A DNA stretch of 13,430 nt from Thermococcus paralvinellae (GTDB taxonomy: Archaea > Methanobacteriota_B > Thermococci > Thermococcales > Thermococcaceae): NCBI GenBank assembly GCA_015662175.1, contig DQUR01000105.1, positions 1 through 13,430 on the forward strand, read 5' to 3'. Under the pieces are notes generated by a model. That model worked only from the letters and a program-made list of their open reading frames with translations, searched no databases and was not told the origin of the DNA. Positions 6,856 to 13,430 of this stretch are shown here, piece by piece. The first letter of the stretch is position 1. Every line of letters starts with the position of its first letter. A program made the translations under genes and the position numbers.

Positions 6856-7269
6856 ATGAAGAGATTACCTGGAAAGGTGAGAAGGGCTATAAGAGCCAAA
6901 TATTACGATATTCAACCTAAGGCGTGGATAGGAAAGAAAGGGTTGGAGGAGAGTGTGATTAACGAAATTAACACCCAGCTTAAAAAGGATGGCATCCTTA
7001 AGGTGGAGACAAGAAAAGGAGCACTTCTTGCAACGGAAATGGATAGAAAGCAGATAGCTGAGAAGGTTGCTGAGCTGACTGACAGCGAGCTGATTGATGT
7101 GAGGGGCAAAAGATTTATATTATTCCGTCCGAGAGAGGGATGGGAAAAGTATTTAAGAAAGCTTAAGCTTAAGGAACTTTCAAAGGAGAAAAGGGAAGAG
7201 AGGCCCGTTAAAAAGGTCAAGCTCGATATTGCCCAATTTAGGAAGAAGTTCAGGAAAGGGAGGGGTTAA
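6856..7269 (+). CDS. CRM domain (YhbY family) RNA-binding protein
   Basis: A 137-residue protein with an N-terminal CRM/YhbY domain, an IF3-C-like RNA-binding fold linked in bacteria to 50S assembly. The domain covers about residues 1-90. It has the family loop WIGKKGLEESVINEINTQL, equivalent to the conserved GxxG-containing loop, followed by a VET-x-KGALLATEMD strand-helix pattern. The last 45 residues are a very basic Lys/Arg tail, probably for rRNA contact. The ATG at 6856 is supported by GAGGTGA (6844-6850). The reading frame is open further upstream, but that part overlaps the leader. S19e follows after three bases, so a role in ribosome assembly fits. Domain identification is confident; the exact RNA target is unknown. 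Confidence 0.85.
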   Translation: MKRLPGKVRRAIRAKYYDIQPKAWIGKKGLEESVINEINTQLKKDGILKVETRKGALLATEMDRKQIAEKVAELTDSELIDVRGKRFILFRPREGWEKYLRKLKLKELSKEKREERPVKKVKLDIAQFRKKFRKGRG

Positions 7270-7272
7270 AGA

Positions 7273-7725
7273 ATGGCGACAGTTTATGATGTTCCCGGTG
7301 ATTTGCTCGTTGAGAGGGTTGCCCAAAAACTGAAGGAGATACCCGAAATCAAGCCACCTGACTGGGCTCCATTTGTCAAGACAGGGAGACACAAGGAGAG
7401 GCTTCCAGAACAGGAGGACTGGTGGTATTATAGAGTTGCTTCGGTCTTCAGAAAGATATACATAGATGGCCCCGTTGGTATCGAAAGGCTTAGAACATGG
7501 TATGGAGGGAGAAAGAACAGAGGTCATGCTCCGGAGAAGTTTTACAAGGGGAGTGGAAGCATAATTAGAAAGGCCCTTCAGCAGTTAGAAGCAGCTGGAT
7601 TCATTGAAAAGGTTCCAGGTAAGGGAAGGATTGTTACGCCTAAGGGAAGGAGCTTCCTTGACAAAGCAGCAACCGAACTTAAAAAAGAGCTCGAGGAAGT
7701 TATTCCAGAGCTTAAGAAATACTAA
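7273..7725 (+). CDS. rps19e: 30S ribosomal protein S19e
   Basis: A 150-residue archaeal S19e, needed for 30S head assembly. The family hallmarks are all present: [17 protein letters not shown] at the start, [11 protein letters not shown], the [20 protein letters not shown] helix, [20 protein letters not shown], and the winged-helix end with [21 protein letters not shown]. The length is that of the family. GGGAGGGG at the end of the CRM gene serves as the ribosome-binding site, with only three bases between stop and start, so the two genes are translationally linked. The downstream TTTCCTTTTCTC (about 7742-7753) may terminate transcription. Confidence 0.96.
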   Translation: MATVYDVPGDLLVERVAQKLKEIPEIKPPDWAPFVKTGRHKERLPEQEDWWYYRVASVFRKIYIDGPVGIERLRTWYGGRKNRGHAPEKFYKGSGSIIRKALQQLEAAGFIEKVPGKGRIVTPKGRSFLDKAATELKKELEEVIPELKKY

Positions 7726-7860
7726 GCCTGCAGAGCTCTCATTTCCTTTTCTCTACCCGTGTATAAAATTCACTTCCAAGTAGTTGTTTTCGAGGGTTTT
7801 CCCTTCTACATAAGGGCGGGCTTCACTTTCTACCTCGATTCAAAATAAAAGCAAAAAAGC

Positions 7861-8316
7861 TCACTTCTCCAGTGCTCTTGTAAAACCGCTCAAACCAAGG
7901 ATTAGTGCGATGAGTGTTAGGCTCATAAGGTATATTAGTGATGCGACAACTGTGGATGAAGAAATGGGAACTTCGTAAATAAAGTTTCTAGTAAGGTCTG
8001 ATGTATGTGTCATTGGGTTTATTGAAACCACTAAACTGAGCAACTTATTGCCCTCAAATACCTCCTTCGGATAAAATACCGTGGAGAGGAACATCATGGG
8101 AAGCATTATTATTCCAGATACTGCCACTGAAAGGTTAGGATTCTGCCCCTTAGACAACGGCCATATCATAAGGCTCGAAAGCATTACAACGAGGGTGGAA
8201 TTGACCAAAAAGCTTTTAATAAAAATGCCTTTTAAGCAGGTCCTTAAAATAACCTCTTTTCCATTATCCCCTCAGCTAAAACTACAATGCAAACTATGTT
8301 CTCTGTAACGGACCAA
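7861..8316 (-). pseudogene. Remnant of an ABC-2 type transporter permease (C-terminal half)
   Basis: The minus-strand frame ending at 7861 encodes the C-terminal half of an ABC-2 permease: hydrophobic segments, the typical ILPMMFLS-like core (here IMLPMMFLSTVFYPKEVF) followed by SINPMTHTSDLTRNF, and a last membrane span ending in LSGFTRALEK. The frame continues past the first start-like TTG (8208) to a TGA at about 8317, with weak family likeness there. The N-terminal half (first three spans, roughly 100-130 residues) and the partner ATPase gene are missing. There is no ribosome-binding site. T-rich sequence after the stop (7845-7858) could be its old terminator. It separates S19e from PDCD5. 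Confidence 0.65.
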
Positions 8317-8396
8317 TTTGATCAAGGTGCAAAGTTCTTGACCTCCCATATTGAGATACCCTAAATTTAACACCCAAAACTCATGCTCTGCAATAA

Positions 8397-8405
8397 CTTT
8401 TTAAC
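8397..8405 (+). promoter_or_regulatory. Probable promoter of the PDCD5-like gene
   Basis: CTTTTTAAC lies 37-45 bp upstream of the ATG at 8442, the distance expected for an archaeal TATA element with a short leader that still includes the AGGTGA site (8431-8436). The match to the consensus is moderate. Confidence 0.45.
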
Positions 8406-8441
8406 CACCTTGTCATAAATCCTCTTGGCGAGGTGATGTGA

Positions 8442-8780
8442 ATGGTTGAGGACATTGAAGAAATTAGGAAGAGGAAGCTTATGGAGTTACAGAAAAGGCT
8501 TGCTGAGCAACAAAAGGCTCAGGAAGAAGCTGCAAGACAACAGGCAGAAGTTGAAGCTCAAATACAGGCAATTCTAAGGAGAATTCTTACTCCAGAGGCG
8601 AGAGAAAGGCTTTTAAGAGTTAAACTTGTCAGACCAGAACTTGCCCAGCAGGTTGAGCTCATATTGGTTCAGCTTTATCAAACAGGACAGATTAGAGAGA
8701 GAATTGATGACACAAAGCTTAAGAAAATTTTGGCCCAGATTGATGCAAGGACAAGGAGGGAATTCAGGATTAAATGGTAA
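8442..8780 (+). CDS. PDCD5-like DNA-binding protein
   Basis: A 112-residue archaeal homologue of human PDCD5 (TFAR19), a small helical DNA-binding protein of uncertain cellular role. It begins with a charged helix (about 1-45) rich in Glu, Gln, Lys and Ala. The core triple-helix bundle follows, with the conserved ILTPEARERLLRVKLVRPELAQQVE and the signature end DDTKLKKILAQI then RREFRIKW. The length matches the family. AGGTGA (8431-8436) sits five bases before the ATG. In many archaea this gene lies directly between S19e and L39e; here it follows the permease remnant and its L39e partner lies on the opposite strand 4 kb away. Confidence 0.93.
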   Translation: MVEDIEEIRKRKLMELQKRLAEQQKAQEEAARQQAEVEAQIQAILRRILTPEARERLLRVKLVRPELAQQVELILVQLYQTGQIRERIDDTKLKKILAQIDARTRREFRIKW

Positions 8781-8809
8781 CCATAGTCACATTAGTCAAC
8801 TCTGGCATC

Positions 8810-8819
8810 CTTAAATTTA
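8810..8819 (+). promoter_or_regulatory. Promoter and small inverted repeat before the 90-residue protein
   Basis: CTTAAATTTA is a good TATA match 44 bp before the ATG at 8863, predicting initiation near 8840. Between them TACAC (8820-8824) and GTGTA (8832-8836) form an inverted repeat placed exactly where an operator could block the initiation complex. Confidence 0.55.
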
Positions 8820-8862
8820 TACACCCTTTGTGTGTAAATAAATAAAGGCGAGTGAAAGAGGT

Positions 8863-9135
8863 ATGGAAGTCAAAAGAATCATAAAAGAGCTTGACTCAAA
8901 GGGAGAAATCAGCCTGGAGACTTGGAAGCCTATCTCTGCCAAGAAAAATGGGGACGGAACAATTGACATTCTGTACCGTAACCTGTTGCTGGGGGATGAG
9001 AAAGACCCCGTGTTCCTCTGGGTTTATGTCAACGTGATTGAGGATGAGGACATTGATGTCAGGATTTTGGAAAAGATAACATTCAAAAAAGAGGATTTAC
9101 TCTGGATAATGAAATTCATTTCAAAGTTTGGTTAA
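8863..9135 (+). CDS. Small acidic protein of unknown function
   Basis: A 90-residue protein I do not recognise. It is a mixed alpha-beta sequence without membrane segments or cysteines. The N-terminal helix MEVKRIIKELDSKGE is followed by beta-like stretches (GTIDILYRN and PVFLWVYVNVIEDEDIDVRI) and a C-terminal amphipathic helix (KEDLLWIMKFISKFG). It starts at the ATG at 8863; GAGGT lies directly before the start codon, while GCGAGTGA nine bases upstream is better spaced. A clear TATA element precedes it. Its stop codon abuts the TATA element of the TFB gene, so the two are likely separate transcripts. Good start signals and a fully open frame make it a real gene; its role is unknown. Confidence 0.75.
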   Translation: MEVKRIIKELDSKGEISLETWKPISAKKNGDGTIDILYRNLLLGDEKDPVFLWVYVNVIEDEDIDVRILEKITFKKEDLLWIMKFISKFG

Positions 9136-9144
9136 TTTTATATA
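9136..9144 (+). promoter_or_regulatory. tfb: Promoter of the TFB gene
   Basis: TTTTATATA begins at the base after the TAA stop of the upstream gene and lies 43-51 bp before the GTG start of TFB. Transcription would start near 9165, leaving about 22 nt of leader that includes GGGGGTG. A second AT-rich element (GCTTATTAA, 9151-9159) is too close to the start to keep the ribosome-binding site. Confidence 0.55.
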
Positions 9145-9186
9145 GTATGAGCTTATTAATCGTAACCCGCAGATGGGGGTGTCAAA

Positions 9187-10086
9187 GTGGAAAAGCGTAG
9201 GCTATGCCCGGTTTGTGGTTCAGCTGACTTTATCTATGACCCCGAGCATGGAGAAATTGTCTGTGCAAAGTGTGGATTCGTTATAGAAGAGAATATAGTG
9301 GATATGGGGCCGGAATGGAGGGCGTTTGACGCCTCACAGAGGGAGAAACGTTCCAGAACTGGTGCACCTGAGAGCATTCTCCTCCATGATAAGGGTCTTT
9401 CAACTGATATCGGGCATGATAGAAATATCACCGGACTGATGAGAGAAAAGATGTATCGTCTGAGAAAATGGCAGAGCAGGTTGAGGGTTAGTGATGCGGC
9501 CGAGCGTAACCTGGCTTTTGCCCTTAGTGAGCTTGACAGGATTGCTTCACAGCTCAAGCTCCCAAAGCATGTTGAGGAAGAGGCAGCAAGGCTTTACAGG
9601 GAGGCCGTGAGGAGGGGACTTATCAGGGGAAGGTCCATTGAGAGCGTCATTGCCGCCTGCGTTTATGCTGCATGCAGATTGCTGAAAGTTCCGAGAACCC
9701 TGGATGAGATTGCCGATATTTCAAGAGTTGACAAGAAGGAAATTGGAAGGAGTTTTAGGTTCATCGCGAGAAATCTCAACCTAACTCCAAAAAAGCTCTT
9801 TGTCAAACCAACTGATTACGTCAACAAGTTTGCTGACGAGCTCGGCTTAAGCGAGAAGGTTAGAATGAAGGCAGTTGAGCTTTTAGAAGAGGCTTACAAC
9901 AAGGGATTGACGAGCGGAAAAAGCCCCGCTGGATTGGTTGCCGCTGCACTATACATTGCATCCCTTCTTGAAGGCGAAAAGAGAACCCAGAGAGAAGTGG
10001 CGGAGATTGCAAGGGTCACCGAGGTAACCGTAAGAAACAGATACAAAGAGTTGGTAGAAAAACTCGGGCTTAAAATAACAATCTAA
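9187..10086 (+). CDS. tfb: Transcription initiation factor B (TFB)
   Basis: A 299-residue TFIIB homologue that bridges TBP-bound promoters and RNA polymerase. The N-terminal zinc ribbon has Cys7, Cys10, Cys26 and Cys29. It is followed by the conserved B-reader/linker (GPEWRAFDASQREKRSRTG, about residues 43-61) and two cyclin folds (about 100-200 and 200-295), with the BRE-contacting helix near the end (REVAEIARVTEVTVRNRYKE). The intact B-reader region points to the canonical TFB (TFB1 type) rather than the divergent second TFB of Thermococcales. It begins with GTG at 9187, supported by GGGGGTG just upstream. It converges on the FEN-1 gene with 43 bp between stops and no obvious strong terminator. 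Confidence 0.96.
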   Translation: MEKRRLCPVCGSADFIYDPEHGEIVCAKCGFVIEENIVDMGPEWRAFDASQREKRSRTGAPESILLHDKGLSTDIGHDRNITGLMREKMYRLRKWQSRLRVSDAAERNLAFALSELDRIASQLKLPKHVEEEAARLYREAVRRGLIRGRSIESVIAACVYAACRLLKVPRTLDEIADISRVDKKEIGRSFRFIARNLNLTPKKLFVKPTDYVNKFADELGLSEKVRMKAVELLEEAYNKGLTSGKSPAGLVAAALYIASLLEGEKRTQREVAEIARVTEVTVRNRYKELVEKLGLKITI

Positions 10087-10129
10087 GGGATGTTCAATAA
10101 TAATGGTGGTAAAATATTAAAAATTGAGA

Positions 10130-11158
10130 TTACTTCTTCCCCATGAACCAGCTTTCAAGGGTTGACTGCCTGCCTGACCTTATTGCCTTTTTCAGCCTTT
10201 CAAGACCATTCTTTACCCTTTCCTCGCTGAAGTCGTGCTCATCACAGAGGAACTTTAAAATACCTTCTTCATCCGGCATCTTCCAGACTAGCCTGTAATC
10301 GTCAGTTACAGGAGGATTCAGGAAAAACTCCTTGATGGCATACAAATCAACGTCGCTCATTTTCTGATATTTCTTTAGTGGATCTTTTGAATGCCTAACT
10401 ATCTCAAGTGCCTTCTTTGGGCCAATTCCTTTAATTCCCCCGGGATTATAATCAGTCCCAACCAGAATAGCGAGTTCTATGAGTTTTTCTCTGTCAATTT
10501 TTAGCTCTTTAAGGACTTCCTCCAGCACGATGAGTTCTGGCTTCACCTCAACGTAGACGTCCTTTCCGGGAAGCTTTCTTTTGCCAGTTATCGTCAGGTT
10601 TCTTACTAACCTCGGCGCTCCAAACAAAAGTGAGTCGTAATCCTGAGAAGCTGAAGCCCAGACCTTGCCCTTTGATGCCATATAAGCTGCCTGGGCCTCA
10701 CCTTCACTTGGAGCCTGCACCCATGGAATTCCCATGAGTTCTAAAAGCTTTTTGGCATCTTCTATAAGCTGCTCATTTACCTTTGAGGCCCTTTGTGCAT
10801 ACTTCTTTGCCTCCTCCAAATCGCCCCTTGCCAGCGCCTCGCGCCATTTCTCCTCGGCTTCTCCCCTTACTTCTGCCCTTTTTTCGAGTTCCCTCTTTTT
10901 AAATTCCGGTGGTTTTCCATCGAAGACATATGTTGGCTTTATTCCAGCTTCCATCAGATTTATAGTCCTGTAAAACAATCCGGAGAGATGGGATGTTATC
11001 CTTCCCTTAGAGTCCATGAGGGGCGTTCCATCCCTTTGCCTGATTATTGATAGGAACTGGTAAATTGCATTCAGAGCATCAATGGCTATCTTCCTTCCGT
11101 TTAAATTTTCAATCTCAATCTCCTTTCTTGGAATGAGCTCACCTATCTGAACTCCCAT
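10130..11158 (-). CDS. fen: Flap endonuclease 1
   Basis: A 342-residue FEN-1 that removes 5' flaps during Okazaki fragment maturation and base-excision repair. All seven metal-binding acids of the two-metal site are in the expected places: Asp27, Asp80, Glu152, Glu154, Asp173, Asp175 and Asp236. The helix-hairpin-helix segment [16 protein letters not shown] follows Asp236. The C-terminus carries a PCNA-binding PIP box, QSTLESWF (331-338). The ATG at 11158 overlaps the TAA of the upstream PsiE-like gene by one base (TAATG), so translation is probably coupled. No separate promoter is seen, so it likely depends on the promoter before the PsiE-like gene. Confidence 0.97.
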   Translation of the reverse strand: MGVQIGELIPRKEIEIENLNGRKIAIDALNAIYQFLSIIRQRDGTPLMDSKGRITSHLSGLFYRTINLMEAGIKPTYVFDGKPPEFKKRELEKRAEVRGEAEEKWREALARGDLEEAKKYAQRASKVNEQLIEDAKKLLELMGIPWVQAPSEGEAQAAYMASKGKVWASASQDYDSLLFGAPRLVRNLTITGKRKLPGKDVYVEVKPELIVLEEVLKELKIDREKLIELAILVGTDYNPGGIKGIGPKKALEIVRHSKDPLKKYQKMSDVDLYAIKEFFLNPPVTDDYRLVWKMPDEEGILKFLCDEHDFSEERVKNGLERLKKAIRSGRQSTLESWFMGKK

Positions 11159-11577
11159 TACTCCCCACCTATCCTGATGTATAGGTATCCCAGAACAAAT
11201 ATAAGACCTGCGATTGCAAAAAGCTTAAATGCATCCATCTCCTTGAAATCGGAAGCAACAACAAGCTTCTGGATTAGGGCTACAATTCCAACCTCCAGTA
11301 TACGGGTTAAGCTGACGCGGTGCTGTCTTAAGTAAATTATCAGAATTCTGTATGTCTCTATGAGAATTATCGTAACGAGAACGTTTGCAATCAATGGTTT
11401 GGGCTCGGTAGCCCTGTATGTGAGCTTAAAGCTTAAGTAAATTGAGTACACCGTGAGGTAAAGTATGAAGAACAAAAATACTATAACCACTAGATCAAAA
11501 CATATCTCAAGGATCTTTCTGAAGGCTTTATGAACCTGTGTATATTGGGTAACTTTCTCCTCTTCCATCCTTGCCAT
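11158..11577 (-). CDS. PsiE-like four-helix membrane protein
   Basis: A 139-residue integral membrane protein resembling the phosphate-starvation-inducible PsiE family, whose function is not established. Four hydrophobic segments lie at about residues 27-50, 62-83, 93-108 and 117-136. Between the second and third is a basic stretch ([16 protein letters not shown]) typical of the family. The ATG at 11577 has GATGG five bases upstream; an ATG three codons later (11568) is possible but less well placed. Its last base overlaps the FEN-1 start, which makes an unusual pairing of a membrane protein with a replication nuclease. The region directly upstream doubles as a candidate C/D box RNA, so its translation start may be affected by processing of that RNA. 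Confidence 0.82.
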   Translation of the reverse strand: MARMEEEKVTQYTQVHKAFRKILEICFDLVVIVFLFFILYLTVYSIYLSFKLTYRATEPKPLIANVLVTIILIETYRILIIYLRQHRVSLTRILEVGIVALIQKLVVASDFKEMDAFKLFAIAGLIFVLGYLYIRIGGE

Positions 11578-11583
11578 TTTCCA

Positions 11584-11637
11584 TCAGCCTACCGGTGTGC
11601 TCATCACCCCTCAGTTGAGGGGAAGGGTCATCATCAC
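11584..11637 (-). ncRNA. Candidate C/D box guide sRNA
   Basis: The minus strand has every element of an archaeal 2'-O-methylation guide. There is a C box ATGATGA (11628-11634; an overlapping GTGATGA ends at 11637), a 13-nt guide (11615-11627), D' CTGA (11611-11614), a 3-nt gap, C' GTGATGA (11601-11607), a second 13-nt guide (11588-11600) and D CTGA (11584-11587). Equal guides and the compact layout match the archaeal pattern bound by L7Ae, Nop5 and fibrillarin. By the N+5 rule the D guide would direct methylation of a C and the D' guide of a G in their targets; I could not name the targets. A TATA element 25 bp upstream would start transcription at the C box. The D box lies 7 bases before the PsiE-like start codon. 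Confidence 0.75.
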
Positions 11638-11658
11638 TCCTATTCTATCCTTAACCTC

Positions 11659-11666
11659 TTTAAAAC
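11659..11666 (-). promoter_or_regulatory. Promoter for the C/D sRNA and the psiE-fen transcript
   Basis: The minus strand reads GTTTTAAAG around 11658-11666. Initiation about 25 bp downstream falls at roughly 11636, the first base of the C box motif. A single promoter could therefore give both the guide RNA and the mRNA. Inferred from spacing only. Confidence 0.5.
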
Positions 11667-11712
11667 ATTGCTCCCCTAATTGGTCTCATGTTACTCAAGG
11701 CAAAAGCTTAAG

Positions 11713-11720
11713 CTTAAATA
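11713..11720 (+). promoter_or_regulatory. Probable promoter of the decayed membrane protein gene
   Basis: CTTAAATA, preceded by a tandem AGCTTA repeat (11705-11716), is a good TATA match on the plus strand. Initiation would fall near 11743, downstream of the ATG at 11726, so either that ATG is not the original start or this element is not the promoter. Confidence 0.35.
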
Positions 11721-11725
11721 GTCTG

Positions 11726-12325
11726 ATGGGAACAATAGTTACGAAGACCTCTCCAGTATGTCATAATCGTCCTCTCTGACGTCTTTAAGGTTGACCAGTT
11801 TCTTAGGGAATATGCACCAGTTTTGTTCATTATCTTGCAGGCCTTCACGGTATCCTTGATTCCTTACTTTTACTCTCGTGAAAACAAGAAACTTTCAACT
11901 GCCACAGCATTGATAACCTTTTTTTGTAGCCGGGATAATTTTAACATCGACAATTCCAAAGGCTGGGCCAAATGATTATGCTGTTGCATATTTAACAATT
12001 CCCCCAACCTTCCGTTCTTTAGAAACAGCCACTAAGGATTGGATAAACATCTATTATAAAACATCTTTAGGCAAGAAGAAAAGGTACTGCTCAGAAAAGT
12101 TTGACATAATTAAGGAGAGCTTAAAATCTCGAGAATTCAAAGAATTAAATGTTACAATCCAATGTTACAATCCAACGAAAAGCTTATAAAAAAGTTTTGC
12201 TCTCGAACGGAACAACCCTAATCTATCTCGAATGCTCAGAAAAGCTTGGTTACAAAAGATTGATTTTTGTAGAGGGGCATAGAGCTAAAATGGAAGACTT
12301 CATCGACTTTGTTAAAATCCTTTGA
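11726..12325 (+). pseudogene. Decayed gene for a membrane-anchored protein of unknown function
   Basis: Three plus-strand frames join into one protein of about 195 residues. Part one (about 11738-11919) holds a hydrophobic region (YVIIVLSDVF, then PVLFIILQAFTVSLIPYFYS and a second span ALITFF). A T7 run (11919-11925) shifts the frame. Part two reads VAGIILTSTIPKAGPNDYAV to NVTIQ. A 13-bp tandem duplication (12150-12162 and 12163-12175) shifts it again. Part three reads RKAYKKVLLSNGTTLIYLEC to a TGA at 12323-12325. Deleting one copy of the duplication and one T restores a continuous frame. The N-terminus needs a third shift if it begins at the ATG at 11726. It would have had two membrane spans and a soluble domain of about 120 residues. 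I do not recognise the family. Confidence 0.68.
12150..12175 (+). repeat. 13-bp tandem duplication
   Basis: TGTTACAATCCAA occurs twice in direct succession, 12150-12162 and 12163-12175, with no mismatch. The 13-base addition changes the frame by +1 inside the decayed gene; removal of one unit restores the reading. Confidence 0.9.
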
Positions 12326-12654
12326 TAAGTAAAGAAATTAATTGTAAACCTAGCAGTTACCTATTGGAAAAATAAACAAGAAAAAACCGGGAAGATCTTT
12401 AAATTCATCCTTCAATTGTTATGGTCAACCTCCTCAATGCTTACCTCTGAAAAATTGGTAAGAGATTAGCGTGATCTGTTAATCTTCTTCCTTCTCTTAG
12501 ATTCTTCTTAGACTTTTATGAGAATGTTGGGGTAAATAAGGAGCAGAGTTACAATAAACAGTTCTTAATAAGAGCTCAAATAGCATGAAAGATGCTAGCC
12601 TAGACAGATCTCGTTTTTCCAATCTGCGCTTAATATTGAGATTAACGGTTCTTT
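12326..12654. other. AT-rich stretch without a recognisable gene
   Basis: Both strands are dense with stops. A TATA-like TCTTTAAATTC (12396-12406) is present but no gene follows it with a ribosome-binding site. A minus-strand frame between about 12500 and 12655 is open but has no family-like features. Probably debris between two decayed genes. Confidence 0.5.
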
Positions 12655-12659
12655 AATTT

Positions 12660-12681
12660 GTTACATTCAAGTTACATTCAA
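12660..12681. repeat. 11-bp tandem duplication
   Basis: GTTACATTCAA is repeated exactly, 12660-12670 and 12671-12681. It lies at the distal end of the second decayed gene and its length is not a multiple of three. Its unit resembles the 13-bp duplication unit 500 bp away. Confidence 0.85.
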
Positions 12682-12696
12682 GCCTGTACTCTGGTT

Positions 12697-13430
12697 TTAG
12701 GATTTTTCCATTGAGAGTACATCCGTTTGGTTGAGATTACACACCGGAAGCCTTCTTTTTAGTGCTTCAGTGAAGTTTAAAGGTTTGAGAGGCTTTGATG
12801 TTGTTCCAGCCAAAGGGGAACTCAGGCTTTGGTTGTGCGTATATTAAAACTATTTTCAAGTTATCGTTTAGATTGAAGAGTATGAAATTCTTAGGGAGCT
12901 TAACAGGGTAACTTCTTTCACCGTTGGAGATATAGAGCATTGAGTCGTTTATTTGAACTGAGCATGACTCGCTCTTAAGTGTGGCATTACGAAGTGTTTT
13001 AACAATACTTTTCTAAGACACGGTTTTTTAGGCTCTAAAATGTAGAAAGTTGTGTTCTCTCGTATTCCTCCATGTTGTCTCAACGCCGTCATTATACCAC
13101 CGGTCGTTGTGATAAAAGTACCGGAGCTCATAGCCGTCCGTGACATCTGTTTTTTCATCCATTCTATCCCAGACCAAATTTATGATGGCGTCGTTTTCAC
13201 CAAACTTTAATTAAGGGAGCGAAGTTGCCGTAGTCCAAGTTACGTTGAAGTCAGGCCTACATATGGCTTGAGAAGCTGACTCGTAGACTTTAGAATCGGA
13301 AAACTTGATGTTACAATGCTTGACGCCTGTGAAATCCCACAACACTTTAACAAATCCTAGCTGGGCTTGTTCAAAACCCATGGTTTATTTAACAAGTGCC
13401 GATAGGACAATCGGCAAATTGATAAGAGAA
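12697..13430 (-). pseudogene. Heavily decayed gene for a probable surface or secreted protein
   Basis: One minus-strand frame, read from an ATG at 13381, keeps protein-like sequence for 204 codons despite stops at 13211-13213 (TAA), 13028-13030 (TAA) and 13013-13015 (TAG), ending in TGA at 12767-12769. Readable segments include FSDSKVYESASQAICRPDFN, YELRYFYHNDRWYNDGVETT and LYISNGERSYPVKLPKNFIL. A +1 shift just before the TGA opens FTEALKRRLPVCNLNQTDVL, ending at 12697. The many aromatic residues, N-x-S/T sequons and scattered cysteines suggest an extracellular domain. Upstream of the ATG the same frame reads a hydrophobic INLPIVLSALVK before another stop, so the gene probably runs beyond the window edge. 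The family is not recognised. Confidence 0.55.
13397..13416. repeat. Perfect 7-bp inverted repeat at the right edge
   Basis: TGCCGAT (13397-13403) and ATCGGCA (13410-13416) are separated by AGGACA. The stem is more GC-rich than its surroundings. It lies within or just upstream of the decayed minus-strand gene. No T run follows on either strand inside the window. Confidence 0.45.

Noticed and set aside
12949..13158. 69-codon minus-strand open frame
   Set aside because: It is the wrong frame over the decayed gene; the neighbouring frame carries the protein-like sequence through its stops.
13397..13416. Hairpin at the right edge as a terminator
   Set aside because: No T run follows on either strand within the window; kept only as an inverted repeat.
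1..13430. CRISPR array, tRNA, rRNA, insertion sequence ends or transposase
   Set aside because: No regularly spaced repeats, no cloverleaf with a CCA-side TTCRA loop, no rRNA-like blocks and no transposase motifs were seen on reading either strand.

Overview
The window comes from a hyperthermophilic euryarchaeon, almost certainly of the order Thermococcales (Thermococcus/Pyrococcus/Palaeococcus). This rests on archaeal-type genes (ribosomal proteins L39e, L31e, L18a/LX and S19e, aIF6, prefoldin alpha, PDCD5-like protein, TFB, FEN-1). It also rests on archaeal signals: AT-rich TATA elements about 25 bp before inferred transcription starts, GGTGA/GAGGTG Shine-Dalgarno sites and oligo-T terminators. 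TFB and FEN-1 read like the Pyrococcus/Thermococcus proteins as I remember them. No species is assigned.

Layout. 1-900: a HIT-family protein (+) and a small helical protein of unknown function (-). 1147-2070: an NAD-dependent sugar-nucleotide epimerase (+), followed by about 370 bp without a convincing gene. 4472-2463 (-): a translation cluster, L39e > L31e > aIF6 > L18a/LX > prefoldin alpha, with a strong promoter before L39e and a palindromic terminator at the end. 5170-4565 (-): a PP-loop ATPase. 5171-5400: an intergenic stretch with nested inverted repeats. 6544-5401 (-): a membrane-anchored, probably beta-propeller surface protein broken by one frameshift. 6856-7725 (+): a CRM/YhbY RNA-binding protein and S19e. 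7861-8316 (-): a decayed ABC-2 permease remnant. 8442-8780 (+): PDCD5-like protein. 8863-9135 (+): a small unknown protein. 9187-10086 (+): transcription factor TFB. 11577-10130 (-): PsiE-like membrane protein overlapping FEN-1 by one base. 11726-13430: two decayed genes and short tandem duplications.

Much of the window is core information processing: ribosome, subunit anti-association, chaperone, transcription initiation and Okazaki fragment maturation. Broken accessory genes lie between these units. The most notable unlisted element is a strong candidate C/D box guide RNA (minus strand, about 11584-11637). It has C, D', C' and D boxes and two 13-nt guides, and it occupies the 5' leader of the psiE-fen transcript so that its D box overlaps the psiE ribosome-binding region. 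I saw no tRNA, rRNA, CRISPR array, intact mobile element or previously undescribed defence system.
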